From contig NZ_JAGFMD010000008.1 in the NCBI RefSeq assembly GCF_017592825.1, forward strand, positions 186,001-250,000: 64,000 bases of DNA. The letters are read 5' to 3'. Shown here one piece after another: positions 36,069-45,058 of this stretch. Source of the DNA: Roseivirga sp. E12. GTDB lineage: Bacteria > Bacteroidota > Bacteroidia > Cytophagales > Cyclobacteriaceae. How positions within the stretch are numbered: position 1 is the first letter of the stretch; the number at the start of each line of letters is the position of its first letter. The notes beneath the pieces are model-generated. The model searched no databases. It was given only the letters and a program-made list of their open reading frames with translations, and had not been told where the DNA came from. The position numbers and the translations under genes were made by a program.

Positions 36069-36882
36069 TAAAATCGATGACTTGTTCCGCAAAGGACTCT
36101 CATCTAATAAAATAAGCGCTCCTTCAACCGCTTGGGAGAAGATTGAGACACAGCTCCCTACAAAATCTAAGAAAGGCATATACTTCTGGATCAGCATTGC
36201 TGCATCTATTCTATTAGTCTTTGCCTTTGGCTGGATTATGCTTGCCAATTCTGGCAGCGAAATGCTCCCAACAGACGGCCTTAGTCAGAACGTAAAACCA
36301 GAAACAGAAAAATTAGAGCCAGCACAAAAATCTCCTGAACCTGTTCAATCACCGATAATCGCTCCTGAAGTAAAAGAACCACAACAGTTAGTAGCAGAGA
36401 ATACTCAAGAATCTAAGCCTGAGAAAGAGGATGAAGTAATATCCGCACCTTCAAGAGAAGCTGTCAACCATGTTGTCTCGTCAAACGAACAACCTGCTGA
36501 AGACATTCAAGACATAGTTGTTAGAGAGCCTTTGAATATCGAAATGATCAGCATTTCTCAAAGATTTGCTCCTAAATTCTACATCACCGAAAGAATGGCA
36601 CAAAGGAACCTTATGATCGACCTTTCGATCGATTTAGATTCATTTATTAACAGCAATACAGTAGTTGCTGACATACCAGAGAAAAAGAAACGCTTCAGTC
36701 TTCTTAGTGGCTTGGTTACAGTAGCTAAGGGCGTTAACAGCGGAAAGATTGGCCTCTCTGAAATGAGAAAATCCAAAAACGACTTCTTCAATAATGACCT
36801 GAAATATGGCAGCGATGAAGGAGAAGAGGAAGACTTGGATGAGGATCTCGATAAAGAGGAAGACGATATCAATAAAAAGTAA
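36058..36882 (+). CDS. Putative anti-sigma factor, single-pass membrane protein
   Basis: 274 aa. The cytoplasmic N-terminus (1-40) has PSTAWEKIETQL, a pattern seen in Bacteroidota RskA/anti-sigma-like proteins. One membrane helix lies at ~41-63, then a Pro/Glu-rich periplasmic region. The last ~20 residues are strongly acidic (GEEEDLDEDLDKEEDD). The ECF gene overlaps its start. The anti-sigma role is inferred from position and topology. Confidence 0.65.
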   Translation: MKGNKIDDLFRKGLSSNKISAPSTAWEKIETQLPTKSKKGIYFWISIAASILLVFAFGWIMLANSGSEMLPTDGLSQNVKPETEKLEPAQKSPEPVQSPIIAPEVKEPQQLVAENTQESKPEKEDEVISAPSREAVNHVVSSNEQPAEDIQDIVVREPLNIEMISISQRFAPKFYITERMAQRNLMIDLSIDLDSFINSNTVVADIPEKKKRFSLLSGLVTVAKGVNSGKIGLSEMRKSKNDFFNNDLKYGSDEGEEEDLDEDLDKEEDDINKK

Positions 36883-36905
36883 TCAATAACTCAAAATCTA
36901 TAAAA

Positions 36906-37781
36906 ATGAAAACTATCTCTAAACTCACCATGGTGCTAATGTTGGTCGCATTCAGCCTGAGTGAAGTTAATGCACAAGATCAGGTGATTAATACATCCCT
37001 GGAAAGACTCTCTGTTTTGACAGAGGTCACGGACTGGAAAACAGAGGACCTATACAAAGAGGAGTATAAAAACAGAGATACGGATATCTCAATCACTCGA
37101 AGAAGCCGAAGGGGCAGACGAATCAATGGCTTCTGGGATAGAGAATGGGGAATCGACAAATATTACCCGAGAAGAGGAACGGAAAACTTTGTCAATGTAT
37201 ACTTGGGACTTAATAACTACCTACAAGATGGTGACTTGCCCAATAGCAACTCATTACTAAGCCTTCAGCCGCTTACATCATGGTATGCTGGACTAAATTT
37301 TGACAATGTCACCCATGTATTCGGTCCACTTTACCTAGACTGGGGAGCAGGAGTAAGTATTCAAGACTTCAGCTTTGAGAATACACGTGTGAGACTGCAA
37401 AAAGGAGCAAATGACATCACACTTACCGAAGACGCTAACATCTCCGGTAGAAAGAGCAAACTTAGCATGAGTCATATCAACCTCCACTTTGTACCGACCA
37501 TTTCTTTCGGGCGATACAGATCATTTAGAATAGGATTAGGGGGATATGCAGGTTACAGAATTGGAGCACATGCCAAGTATAAATACGATGATGCCGAAGG
37601 TGATAAGCAAAAAGAGAAAATCAAGGATAACTGGTTTATCAACCCATTCAGATATGGTGTAAGAGCCACCGTAGGTTGGGATTTCTTTGATCTCTTTTTC
37701 AACTATGATCTTACAGAATTATTCGAAGATGACGTGAACGCCCCTAGGCTAAACCCTGTCACTTTCGGAGTAATCTTTTAA
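36906..37781 (+). CDS. Outer-membrane beta-barrel-like protein A (paralogue pair)
   Basis: 291 aa with a signal peptide (ending SEVNAQ). An Arg-rich linker (ITRRSRRGRR) precedes alternating strands: VNVYLGLNNYLQDGDLPNS, VFGPLYLDWGAGVSIQDFSFEN and a C-terminal LNPVTFGVIF with Phe as the last residue, as in outer-membrane barrels. It shares these blocks with the next gene at clear though moderate similarity, so the two arose by duplication. It follows the sigma/anti-sigma genes by 24 nt and probably belongs to their regulon. Confidence 0.75.
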   Translation: MKTISKLTMVLMLVAFSLSEVNAQDQVINTSLERLSVLTEVTDWKTEDLYKEEYKNRDTDISITRRSRRGRRINGFWDREWGIDKYYPRRGTENFVNVYLGLNNYLQDGDLPNSNSLLSLQPLTSWYAGLNFDNVTHVFGPLYLDWGAGVSIQDFSFENTRVRLQKGANDITLTEDANISGRKSKLSMSHINLHFVPTISFGRYRSFRIGLGGYAGYRIGAHAKYKYDDAEGDKQKEKIKDNWFINPFRYGVRATVGWDFFDLFFNYDLTELFEDDVNAPRLNPVTFGVIF

Positions 37782-37803
37782 ACAACATTTCAATAACTCA
37801 AAA

Positions 37804-37875
37804 TGGCAAGACCCATTGGTTGATATCTCATACTTAGGTAGGAGCATATCAACCAATGAAGGTCAAGTCTTGCCA
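37804..37875. repeat. Long intergenic stem-loop between the paralogous OMP genes
   Basis: Nested inverted repeats: TGGCAAGAC (37804-37812) with GTCTTGCCA (37867-37875), and inside it ATTGGTTGATAT (37815-37826) with ATATCAACCAAT (37846-37857). No T-run follows, so a plain terminator is less likely than an RNA processing or stability element. Confidence 0.7.
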
Positions 37876-37892
37876 ACAAAAAATTCAGACAT

Positions 37893-38840
37893 ATGAAACA
37901 CATATACAGAATATTACTCATTTGCATCATAGCGAGCTTTTCAGCTCAAACGGTGGATGCCCAATGGCGCTGGGGTAGATATAATGACTTTGAACGACTA
38001 GATACCATCGTTAGCATTCCAAAGTATGAGAGCAACAGCCTATACATTTCAGACAATGACTTCTATTTGAGGTTTGGATTCCTGGGCATCGATCTAGAAA
38101 TAGAAGACGACTGGGATAGAGATTGGAGAAGTAGAAGAAGGAGATCAAGAAATGTAGAATACTATGAGCAACATGATCACGGTACACTTAAGGGACTCAA
38201 TTTTGAGTATGGTCTAGCCAACCTTTTAAATGATGGAGAATTCCCATCATCGAGCGATCTCTATCAGGTAAAACCTATTGGCTCAACCTTTGTTGGTCTG
38301 AGCTGGAACCACGTTTCGTATGTCTCAGGCCCTCTATATCTAGACTGGGGTGCAGGACTCACCTGGTACAACTATAAGTTTGAAAATGCTGCTACGAGGT
38401 TAGACCCAAATGGTGGACAGCTTAATTTTGTTGAAGATCTTACGATCAATAGTGCTATCAAGAGTAAACTAAAAGTTACTTATCTAAGTTTTACAGCTGT
38501 CCCTATGTTTGACTTTGGCCGTGGCAAAAGGCTCGTTAGAGTTTATGAGGAAGACGATGTAAGAATCGCAGTGAGCTCGAAGAAAGGCTTTAGGATAGGT
38601 GTTGGACCATATGTCGGCCTTCGCTTGAGTAACAAAGCGAAATACATCTTTAAAGATGATGGTGGTAGAGACAAAGTAAAGGACAAGGGTGGTTTCTTTC
38701 TGAATGACTTTAGGTATGGTCTTAGACTGCAATTGGGAATAGACGGGTTCGATATGTTTGTGAATTATGACATGAACGAACTCTTCGAAGATGGCAGAGG
38801 TCCTCAACTCAACCCAGTGAGTATTGGTGTCATATTCTGA
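37893..38840 (+). CDS. Outer-membrane beta-barrel-like protein B (paralogue pair)
   Basis: 315 aa with a signal peptide (ending TVDAQ). It has the same plan as protein A: an Arg-rich stretch (WRSRRRRSRN), LNFEYGLANLLNDGEFPSS, YVSGPLYLDWGAGLTWYNYKFEN, GFRIGVGPYVGLRLSNKAKY and the terminal LNPVSIGVIF. It differs from A by an insertion around the DFGRGKRLVRVYEEDD segment. A strong hairpin terminator follows. Confidence 0.75.
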   Translation: MKHIYRILLICIIASFSAQTVDAQWRWGRYNDFERLDTIVSIPKYESNSLYISDNDFYLRFGFLGIDLEIEDDWDRDWRSRRRRSRNVEYYEQHDHGTLKGLNFEYGLANLLNDGEFPSSSDLYQVKPIGSTFVGLSWNHVSYVSGPLYLDWGAGLTWYNYKFENAATRLDPNGGQLNFVEDLTINSAIKSKLKVTYLSFTAVPMFDFGRGKRLVRVYEEDDVRIAVSSKKGFRIGVGPYVGLRLSNKAKYIFKDDGGRDKVKDKGGFFLNDFRYGLRLQLGIDGFDMFVNYDMNELFEDGRGPQLNPVSIGVIF

Positions 38841-38856
38841 TAAACAGATACACTCC

Positions 38857-38894
38857 AAAAAAGGCTTCAACAGTTTATTGTTGAAGCCTTTTTT
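38857..38894. terminator. Terminator of the sigma-OMP operon
   Basis: 16-bp perfect stem AAAAAAGGCTTCAACA/TGTTGAAGCCTTTTTT with a 6-nt loop. The A and T tracts allow both directions. Confidence 0.9.
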
Positions 38895-38927
38895 ATTTGG
38901 ACGTACCTAATTTGGATAAAACGACTT

Positions 38928-40094
38928 TCACAAATCTGCTAGACCCAATCTGTAAAAATCGAGAACTTCTTCTGAAGGCCCTTTCCCGTAATACTTGAGA
39001 TACAAACCATCCTCGTTAACAAAATAATAGTTTTCAGAAATCCTTGTTTTGATTGGAAACTCAGTGAGCCCGATCAACTCTAAATCTTCATTGAGAATAA
39101 GAATGGCCAATGTCCTTTTGGAGGCCAATTCGACCATATCTTGCATATCCTTAATTTCGCGATCTGTATCAAAGTAAACTCCGATTCTATAGAATACATT
39201 TCTCCATTTATCGTAAATGAGTTTATGATAGTATCCGTTGTTCTGTTGCCTGAGTGCATTGATCTCTCTACTGTCAGACCGCGTTCCAGCATCTCGTATC
39301 TTCTTGGTACCAACGTATTTTTTATTCAGTAATTCTCCCTGCAAATTGTATTCATAGACATATGGAGACTTGGTGAAATTCATATAAATTTTACCCTTTG
39401 CAAATACGCTACTTCTATCAGAGTCATTTGTCGACCAGGTCGTACCATGAAATTCTTCAGGAAATCGAACCATCTTCTCAAACCTTTTCTTCCTCAAGTC
39501 AAATCTCCCAATCAAATAAGATTTCTTAAATGTAGATTTATCCCTAAGCGAATAGTACTCGGTTAGATCAAAGTAGACCTGATCATTTATGCGTAGTAAT
39601 TCAGGGTTTTTATTCAGCCCATTATAATTCTCAAGCCCACTGGGAGAAAAATTGTGTGAACTCAAAACTTGTGCACTTCGGTCTAATTCTATTATCTGAT
39701 TCCCTACTATTGGAAAATAAAACATTGTACTATCTCCAACAATTTTGAATCCTCCCTTACTATAGACTTGATTGGGGCCATCTCTATTTAATCGATGTCT
39801 TGACCATGTTTCATTTTTGAAATCGTAGCGATTCAAGTGCATTATCGGTTCTTCCATTTCTGTCAAAAAGCTAAACCCGTTGTCATCATATGACCAGAAA
39901 ACCGCAACTTCATAATCCGGATCTCTGATATCTGATGGCAGGCTAATCCTTAGAGAATCGATCACCTCCATTTTTTTTGAAAAAACAAAATCCTTCTCTA
40001 CTTCGGCATTCTTAACAGAACATCCAGAAAAGCAGAAAAGGATCAAGGGGAATACATTGACTCCACTAAATACATTATACCTAATAGCAAGCAC
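38928..40094 (-). CDS. DUF4221-type beta-propeller lipoprotein
   Basis: 388 aa with a lipobox (FCFSGC, Cys25). The body repeats a propeller-like pattern (WSYDDNGFSFL, YFPIVGNQIIELD, FDLRKKRFEKMV, VYEYNLQGELLN) and ends with YGKGPSEEVLDFYRL, as in DUF4221 lipoproteins of Bacteroidota. Role unknown. The upstream 146 nt (40095-40240) are very AT-rich and show no feature beyond a TAATTA-rich stretch. Confidence 0.75.
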   Translation of the reverse strand: MLAIRYNVFSGVNVFPLILFCFSGCSVKNAEVEKDFVFSKKMEVIDSLRISLPSDIRDPDYEVAVFWSYDDNGFSFLTEMEEPIMHLNRYDFKNETWSRHRLNRDGPNQVYSKGGFKIVGDSTMFYFPIVGNQIIELDRSAQVLSSHNFSPSGLENYNGLNKNPELLRINDQVYFDLTEYYSLRDKSTFKKSYLIGRFDLRKKRFEKMVRFPEEFHGTTWSTNDSDRSSVFAKGKIYMNFTKSPYVYEYNLQGELLNKKYVGTKKIRDAGTRSDSREINALRQQNNGYYHKLIYDKWRNVFYRIGVYFDTDREIKDMQDMVELASKRTLAILILNEDLELIGLTEFPIKTRISENYYFVNEDGLYLKYYGKGPSEEVLDFYRLGLADL

Positions 40095-40240
40095 TAAGCA
40101 GGGTATTAATTATAATTAATTAATTTTCAATATAATTATTACATCTAAATAAAACTAATTGACATACAGAATCTCGTTCAAACACCAATTGGTTGAATAT
40201 GTCTAAGAGATAAATAAAGAATTAAGATCCGAAGGCGTAC

Positions 40241-40756
40241 CTAGTTCTTGGACTTCAACATCCAATCCTTTTCCTCGCCTTTGAGGCTAAAAAATTTGAC
40301 AAAGTAACGTTCACTAGGTCGATTAGAAGTGATAAGCAATAAGAATACGGTAAATACTAAGGCATACACCATATCACCTTTCTCATATAGACCATAAGCG
40401 CCAATACCCGCACCCATGGCCCACATTAGATTCCTGTAAATAATCGGCTTGCGCACGGCCGACATCTTTGCATCCAACTCCTGAGTTTTGTCTAAGGCCC
40501 TTAGAATATCTCTTTTCCAGGTAGCAGTAGTTCTCATTAGAATGTAGCCAATTCCAATAGCCATCACACTATGAAACATTACATCGGTATTCTCAAAAAA
40601 AGTAGCTCTAAGCCCTCCTACCTTCTCCTTTTCTAAAAAAACCCAGCCAAAAGCCACCAAGGGTAGGACAAGAAAAAGATACACGATTGATTCTAAAGAT
40701 TTTATAAACTTCGTTTTGTCGAAATCGGAGTCGCTCAGTTTCATATATTTAGTCAA
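40241..40756 (-). CDS. Predicted inner-membrane protein
   Basis: 171 aa, family not recognised. Hydrophobic helices lie at about 24-42, 62-78, 110-124 and 128-142, with a basic cytosolic loop (RTTATWKRDILRALDKTQE) between the second and third. It diverges from the TetR gene and shares the short intergenic region that carries the TetR-type palindrome, so it may be in the same regulon as paaABCD. Confidence 0.65.
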   Translation of the reverse strand: MTKYMKLSDSDFDKTKFIKSLESIVYLFLVLPLVAFGWVFLEKEKVGGLRATFFENTDVMFHSVMAIGIGYILMRTTATWKRDILRALDKTQELDAKMSAVRKPIIYRNLMWAMGAGIGAYGLYEKGDMVYALVFTVFLLLITSNRPSERYFVKFFSLKGEEKDWMLKSKN

Positions 40757-40778
40757 TATTGGTCAAAACAATAATTTG

Positions 40779-40792
40779 CTAACGAACGTTAG
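40779..40792. promoter_or_regulatory. TetR-type operator CTAACG-AA-CGTTAG
   Basis: Perfect 6-bp inverted repeat with a 2-nt centre, between the divergent membrane-protein gene and the TetR gene. The distance and symmetry are typical for autoregulating TetR proteins. Confidence 0.7.
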
Positions 40793-40798
40793 TATGCT

Positions 40799-40806
40799 TA
40801 CCTTTG
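40799..40806 (+). promoter_or_regulatory. -7 box of the TetR-paa operon
   Basis: TACCTTTG matches TAnnTTTG. It ends only 5 nt before the ATG at 40812, which predicts a nearly leaderless mRNA. The operator lies just upstream, so bound repressor would block polymerase. Confidence 0.55.
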
Positions 40807-40811
40807 AATGA

Positions 40812-41393
40812 ATGGAAATTCTAGTCAAAAAGAATCGTAAGCAGCAGATCGAGGAAAAGGCTACAACCCTTTTTAGAGAAAGAGGTTATGCGGCAACTTC
40901 CATGAGAGATCTTGCTCAAGTACTCGGTATAGAAGCTGCTAGTCTCTATTCTCACATCAAATCTAAAGAAGAAATTCTTCAAAAAATATGTTTTCGCATG
41001 GCGGATGAATTTTTTGAGGCTTGGAAAGGTGTTGAGTCGGAGCAAAACAGCGCTGCAGCCAAAATGAATAAGGCAGCCATCGCACATGTAAAGGTGATAA
41101 CTAGAAATACTGATGCATCTGCCGTATTCTTTAACGAATGGCGTCATCTAAGTGAGCCCTATCTCGGTGATTTCTTGGCCATGCGCGATGACTATGAAGG
41201 CAGATTTATCCAAATCATAAAAGATGGTATTGCTTCTGGCGAGTTCGAAGTAGTGGACGAAAAATTTACAATGCTGACCATTCTGTCCTCTTTAAACTGG
41301 ACACATAATTGGTACAAACCAGAGGGTTCTCTTACACCGGAAGAAGTGGGTGTTAAACTCTCGAACTTAGTTTTAAACGGCTTAAAAAAATAA
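40812..41393 (+). CDS. TetR family regulator, probably of the paa operon
   Basis: 193 aa. The N-terminal helix-turn-helix spans residues ~8-55: RKQQIEEKATTLFRERGYAATSMRDLAQVLGIEAASLYSHIKSKEEIL. The ligand domain is the C-terminal ~130 residues. It ends 3 nt before paaA, and a TetR-type palindrome lies in its promoter. By analogy with PaaR-type regulators it may respond to phenylacetyl-CoA (inference). Confidence 0.88.
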   Translation: MEILVKKNRKQQIEEKATTLFRERGYAATSMRDLAQVLGIEAASLYSHIKSKEEILQKICFRMADEFFEAWKGVESEQNSAAAKMNKAAIAHVKVITRNTDASAVFFNEWRHLSEPYLGDFLAMRDDYEGRFIQIIKDGIASGEFEVVDEKFTMLTILSSLNWTHNWYKPEGSLTPEEVGVKLSNLVLNGLKK

Positions 41394-41396
41394 GAT

Positions 41397-42383
41397 ATGT
41401 ACGGAGGTGGAAACGTATTTGAAACAATGAAAGCCACGGCTTTGGCCGAGGAAGATCCGATCAAATTAGCGGAATTTGAAGCTCGAATTGATCGAGGCGA
41501 AAAAATTGAACCTACCGATTGGATGCCACAGCTTTATAGAAAGCAGCTAATCCGTATGATTGAGCAGCATGGTCACTCTGAAATTATCGGTGCGCTACCT
41601 GAAGGTACTTGGATCACAAGGGCACCAGGCTTCAAAAGAAAATTGGCCTTGATGGCCAAAGTGCAAGATGAAGTAGGTCATGCACAATTGCTTTACTCTG
41701 CTGCCGAAACACTCGGCAAACCCAGAGAGCAAATGATTGAAGACTTGATTTCTGGTAAGTCAAAGTATTCCAACATTTTCAACTACCCTGCCTTCACATG
41801 GGCAGACTCATGCTTTATTTCTTGGCTGGTAGATGCAGGAGCTATTGTTAACCAATTGGCCAATTCTAAAGGAAGCTACGGACCATATTGCCGTGCACTA
41901 GAGCGTATCTGTGCTGAAGAGTCTTTCCATTTAAAGTATGGGCACCACTGCGTGATCCACTTGGCAACGGGTACCAAGACACAGCGTGAAATGATGCAAG
42001 CTGCTGTCAATAGATGGTGGGCACCTATGATGCACTTCTTTGGTCCTTCGGACAAGATTTCTGTCCACTCAGAAATCTTAATGCGTTGGAAAGTTAAGAT
42101 GGCTTCTAATGACGAGTGTCGTCAGCAGTTCTTAGATATGTATGTGCCTAAAATTTGGGAGCTAGGATTGACTATTCCTGATGAAAACCTGAAAAAGAAT
42201 GAGGCTACAGGCACTTGGGAGTTTACTGAGCCTGATTGGGAAGAGTTTAAGAGAGTAATCAATGGGGATGGGCCTTGCAATAAGGAACGTCTCGCAGTAA
42301 GAAGAATGGCTGAAGAAAGAGGCCGTTGGGTGAGACAAGCACTCTTAGCACCACAAGCCAAATACGTTACCCCACTAGCATAA
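41397..42383 (+). CDS. paaA: 1,2-phenylacetyl-CoA epoxidase, catalytic subunit A
   Basis: 328 aa. Catalytic di-iron subunit of the PaaABCDE complex, which epoxidises the ring of phenylacetyl-CoA with O2. Ferritin-like iron ligands are visible: [10 protein letters not shown] (Glu92, His95) and [13 protein letters not shown] (Glu174/175, His178). [15 protein letters not shown] matches the family N-terminal region. It starts 3 nt after the regulator stop and is followed by paaB after 5 nt. Confidence 0.96.
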   Translation: MYGGGNVFETMKATALAEEDPIKLAEFEARIDRGEKIEPTDWMPQLYRKQLIRMIEQHGHSEIIGALPEGTWITRAPGFKRKLALMAKVQDEVGHAQLLYSAAETLGKPREQMIEDLISGKSKYSNIFNYPAFTWADSCFISWLVDAGAIVNQLANSKGSYGPYCRALERICAEESFHLKYGHHCVIHLATGTKTQREMMQAAVNRWWAPMMHFFGPSDKISVHSEILMRWKVKMASNDECRQQFLDMYVPKIWELGLTIPDENLKKNEATGTWEFTEPDWEEFKRVINGDGPCNKERLAVRRMAEERGRWVRQALLAPQAKYVTPLA

Positions 42384-42388
42384 GCACC

Positions 42389-43009
42389 ATGTTAAAATCA
42401 CTCGACCCAAGAGTAAACAGATTGGCATTGCCAGAAGAGTTCGAAGCTCCAATGGCTAGCAAAGAGCAATTGGACCAGTTTGAAACCTATCAGGCGTTTG
42501 TTCAAACGAAGGAAGGTAAGCCCTTCGAACATGCAGGAATCGTTCATGCACCTAACGAGGAAATGGCCTTTCTTTTTGCCAAAGAACAGTTCAGTAGACG
42601 AGGTATGTTCTGCAATGCGCTTTGCGTGGTAAAGACAGAACTAATTCAGGTAACTGAATTCACCGACAACGGACAAGATGTTTATGACACTTTGGAAGGC
42701 AACTACTCTGGTGAGACTTCTGAGTCGTTTGAAGTATTTCATCTTTTAAAGCGTGGAAAACAGCATAAGTACATTGGTAATGTACAAGCCAAAGATTTTG
42801 AAGATGGTCTGTTAGCGGCCAAGGAGACTTACTCTAGAGATAAACCAGTACTCAACGTTTGGATTACCAAATCAGAAAATATTTTAATGTCTGACGAAGA
42901 AGATGTAGACATTTGGAATACGTTGAAGGAAAAAAAATACCGCGATGCCATTGATTATAGGGCAGCGGATAAAATAAAAGCGTTTAAAGAAGAACAAGCT
43001 CAAGGATGA
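42389..43009 (+). CDS. paaB: Phenylacetyl-CoA epoxidase subunit B, tandem-domain form
   Basis: 206 aa from the ATG at 42389. An upstream in-frame start at 42326 would overlap paaA by 58 nt and gives an unrelated leader, so it is not used. Typical PaaB is about 95 aa. This one carries two PaaB-like blocks: FETYQAFVQTKEGKPFEHAG...RRGMFCNALCVVKTELI (about 30-95) and FEVFHLLKRGKQHKYIGN...SRDKPVLNVWITKSENIL (about 112-165). It probably bridges PaaAC heterodimers. It overlaps paaC by 4 nt. Confidence 0.85.
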   Translation: MLKSLDPRVNRLALPEEFEAPMASKEQLDQFETYQAFVQTKEGKPFEHAGIVHAPNEEMAFLFAKEQFSRRGMFCNALCVVKTELIQVTEFTDNGQDVYDTLEGNYSGETSESFEVFHLLKRGKQHKYIGNVQAKDFEDGLLAAKETYSRDKPVLNVWITKSENILMSDEEDVDIWNTLKEKKYRDAIDYRAADKIKAFKEEQAQG

Positions 43010-43761
43010 ATCAAGAAGCAATCAAAGACCTATTGTACAAGATGGCCGATGATCAGTTGATCCTTGGTCACAGAAATTCTGAATGGACAGGTTTTGGTCC
43101 TCTACTAGAAGAAGACATTGCCTTTTCTTCTATGGCACAGGACAAAGTTGGCCAAAGCTGGCAGCTTTATAAAATCCTGAACGAACTGGGTGAATCTGAT
43201 CCCGACATAGTGGCATTCATGAGAAACGCAGACCAGTTTCATAATTCGCAATTCGTTGAATTACCTAATGGCGAATATGATTTCAGTCTTATCAGGCACT
43301 TTCTATTCGATACAGCCGAATTAATTCGTTTCCAAATGCTCTCTGAATCGAGCTTTGAGCCTTTGGCCAACCTGGCCAAGAAAATCAAAGGCGAGACCAA
43401 GTACCACAGCATGCATGCCAAAATTTGGATTAAGCAGCTAGGTTCAGCTACAGAGGAGAGTATTTCTAGACTTCAGGGTTCCTTAGATGAGGCCATGCCG
43501 TATGCCTTTGGCCTCTTCGAAGTTTCAAAATTTGAGCAAGAACTGATCGATACTGGAATCTTTGCAGGAGAAGAAGCACTTAAAGCGCTTTGGAAGAATG
43601 CCACTACAGAGGTCATATCTGAGACTCGTTTGACATTGCCAGATATGGAAAGCATAACTCCTGTTTTTGGCGGTAGATATGGAAGTCACACCGAGCATCT
43701 TCAGCCATTGTTGGACGAAATGTCAGAAGTATTTAAAGTAGACCCTACAGCAGACTGGTAA
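43006..43761 (+). CDS. paaC: Phenylacetyl-CoA epoxidase subunit C
   Basis: 251 aa, the structural ferritin-like partner of PaaA. Features are DDQLILGHRNSEWTGFGPLLEEDIAFSSMAQDKVGQS near the N-terminus and KYHSMHAKIWIKQLG in the fourth helix. It overlaps paaB by 4 nt (ATGA) and precedes paaD by 11 nt. Confidence 0.93.
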   Translation: MNQEAIKDLLYKMADDQLILGHRNSEWTGFGPLLEEDIAFSSMAQDKVGQSWQLYKILNELGESDPDIVAFMRNADQFHNSQFVELPNGEYDFSLIRHFLFDTAELIRFQMLSESSFEPLANLAKKIKGETKYHSMHAKIWIKQLGSATEESISRLQGSLDEAMPYAFGLFEVSKFEQELIDTGIFAGEEALKALWKNATTEVISETRLTLPDMESITPVFGGRYGSHTEHLQPLLDEMSEVFKVDPTADW

Positions 43762-43772
43762 TTGAATAACAG

Positions 43773-44261
43773 GTGAAAGGTCTTACTAACGATATTGTCA
43801 AAGAGTGGCTCGATGAGGTTAAGGACCCTGAAATACCTGTTCTTTCCTTAAATGATCTAGGCGTTATTACTGGAATTGATATTGATCATCAAGGAAAGGT
43901 TACCGTTGACATGACTCCCACCTTTACTGGCTGCCCAGCTATGGATGTAATGAAACAGGATGTCCTTGATGTTTTGGAAAAAAGAGGTGTCTCTGACTAT
44001 GATGTGAACATATCTTTCAAAACCCAGTGGAACTCAAATATGATTTCCGAAAAGGGTAGAAAGGCTTTGAAAGACTTTGGGCTTGCCCCTCCTCCACAGC
44101 ATGACATGATTGTTGACATTGACATCATTGAAAGGGCCAATTGCCCTCATTGTGGAAGCGAAAACACTGAAATGAAAACTCCTTTCGGTCCTACCCTCTG
44201 TCGTTCTATGCACTATTGTCACAGTTGCCTACAGGCATTCGAACAGTTCAAACCAATCTAG
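43773..44261 (+). CDS. paaD: Phenylacetyl-CoA epoxidase maturation/assembly subunit D
   Basis: 162 aa, GTG start. The N-terminal MIP18/DUF59 domain reads VKDPEIPVLSLNDLGVITGI and TFTGCPAMDVMK; the C-terminal zinc-ribbon has CPHCGSENTEMKTPFG and CHSCLQAFEQF. PaaD helps Fe-S or metal assembly of the epoxidase system. It overlaps the convergent esterase gene by 4 nt. No paaE follows here. Confidence 0.93.
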   Translation: MKGLTNDIVKEWLDEVKDPEIPVLSLNDLGVITGIDIDHQGKVTVDMTPTFTGCPAMDVMKQDVLDVLEKRGVSDYDVNISFKTQWNSNMISEKGRKALKDFGLAPPPQHDMIVDIDIIERANCPHCGSENTEMKTPFGPTLCRSMHYCHSCLQAFEQFKPI

Positions 44262-45031
44262 GTTCCGAAGAAATAGATAAGTGCGTCATCAAGCAGTGGC
44301 TGCCAATTTCTCCAGTTATGTCCTTCATCTACCTCGATGTATTTAAACTCGTACTTCTTTAGTTCTAAGCTCTCTTTGAGTCTTCGGGCATGAACCTCAG
44401 TATCGTTTGTGGATCCTGTACTAAGGAAGATTTTTACAGGCAGAGGCTTCCTCATTTCATAGTACCTATATATATCGGGTACTGGATGCAAAGCCGGAGA
44501 TTGAATACCCAACATGTGAAATATATCTGAAGCCTTAGCACCAAAATAGGTAGCGTTCAAACCACCAAAAGACAGCCCCATAATGGCCCTATCTAATTGG
44601 CGAGTGCTCACTTTATAACTTTCCTCTATATGAGGTACCAACTCCTTTTTGTAAAACTCCACATAGTTATCGTAGCCTAAGAATTGTTTGACCCTTCGGT
44701 TATCTCTTAGGTTATGTGGATCTCTATTATCTACAAATACAGCTACAATGGGTTTGATTTTGCCTTGAGAAATTAAGAAGTCAATTTCTTCGTGCATTCT
44801 TCCATTCTGAATATACCACTGACCATCCGTTAAGTAGATTACGGGTACGTCAGAAAGCTCATCATAGTTGGGTGGTGTATAAACTCGATACCACAAGTCA
44901 TAACCAAGTACATTGCTTGTTATAAGCAGGTTTTCACTTAATGACCCTTGAAGTTCTGGAGTCTTGGAAAATGAGGTAGAGAAACTTAGCGCGAGAATGA
45001 CAATCAAATAGTTCTTCATCGAGAAAGTCAA
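44258..45031 (-). CDS. Periplasmic esterase (esterase D/Fes-like alpha/beta hydrolase)
   Basis: 257 aa with a signal peptide (the ATG five codons in, at 45019, is also plausible). The fold shows DVPVIYLTDGQWYIQNGRMHEEIDFL, the nucleophile elbow GLSFGG in AIMGLSFGGLNATYF, and the catalytic His in DEGHNWRNWQPLLDD. Related proteins hydrolyse ferric siderophores or acyl esters; substrate not known. It lies 27 nt downstream of egtD on the same strand and may be co-transcribed. Confidence 0.82.
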   Translation of the reverse strand: MTFSMKNYLIVILALSFSTSFSKTPELQGSLSENLLITSNVLGYDLWYRVYTPPNYDELSDVPVIYLTDGQWYIQNGRMHEEIDFLISQGKIKPIVAVFVDNRDPHNLRDNRRVKQFLGYDNYVEFYKKELVPHIEESYKVSTRQLDRAIMGLSFGGLNATYFGAKASDIFHMLGIQSPALHPVPDIYRYYEMRKPLPVKIFLSTGSTNDTEVHARRLKESLELKKYEFKYIEVDEGHNWRNWQPLLDDALIYFFGT

Positions 45032-45058
45032 CGAAGAAAGTATTGATTAGTTACACTC

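Noticed and set aside
38484-38870. 128-aa minus-strand open frame opposite the second OMP gene
   Set aside because: It runs antisense to a gene with a signal peptide and a clear paralogue and reads through the terminator stem, so it is a shadow.
42326-42388. Upstream start for paaB overlapping paaA
   Set aside because: The extra 21 residues are in a frame overlapping conserved paaA sequence and resemble no PaaB N-terminus.
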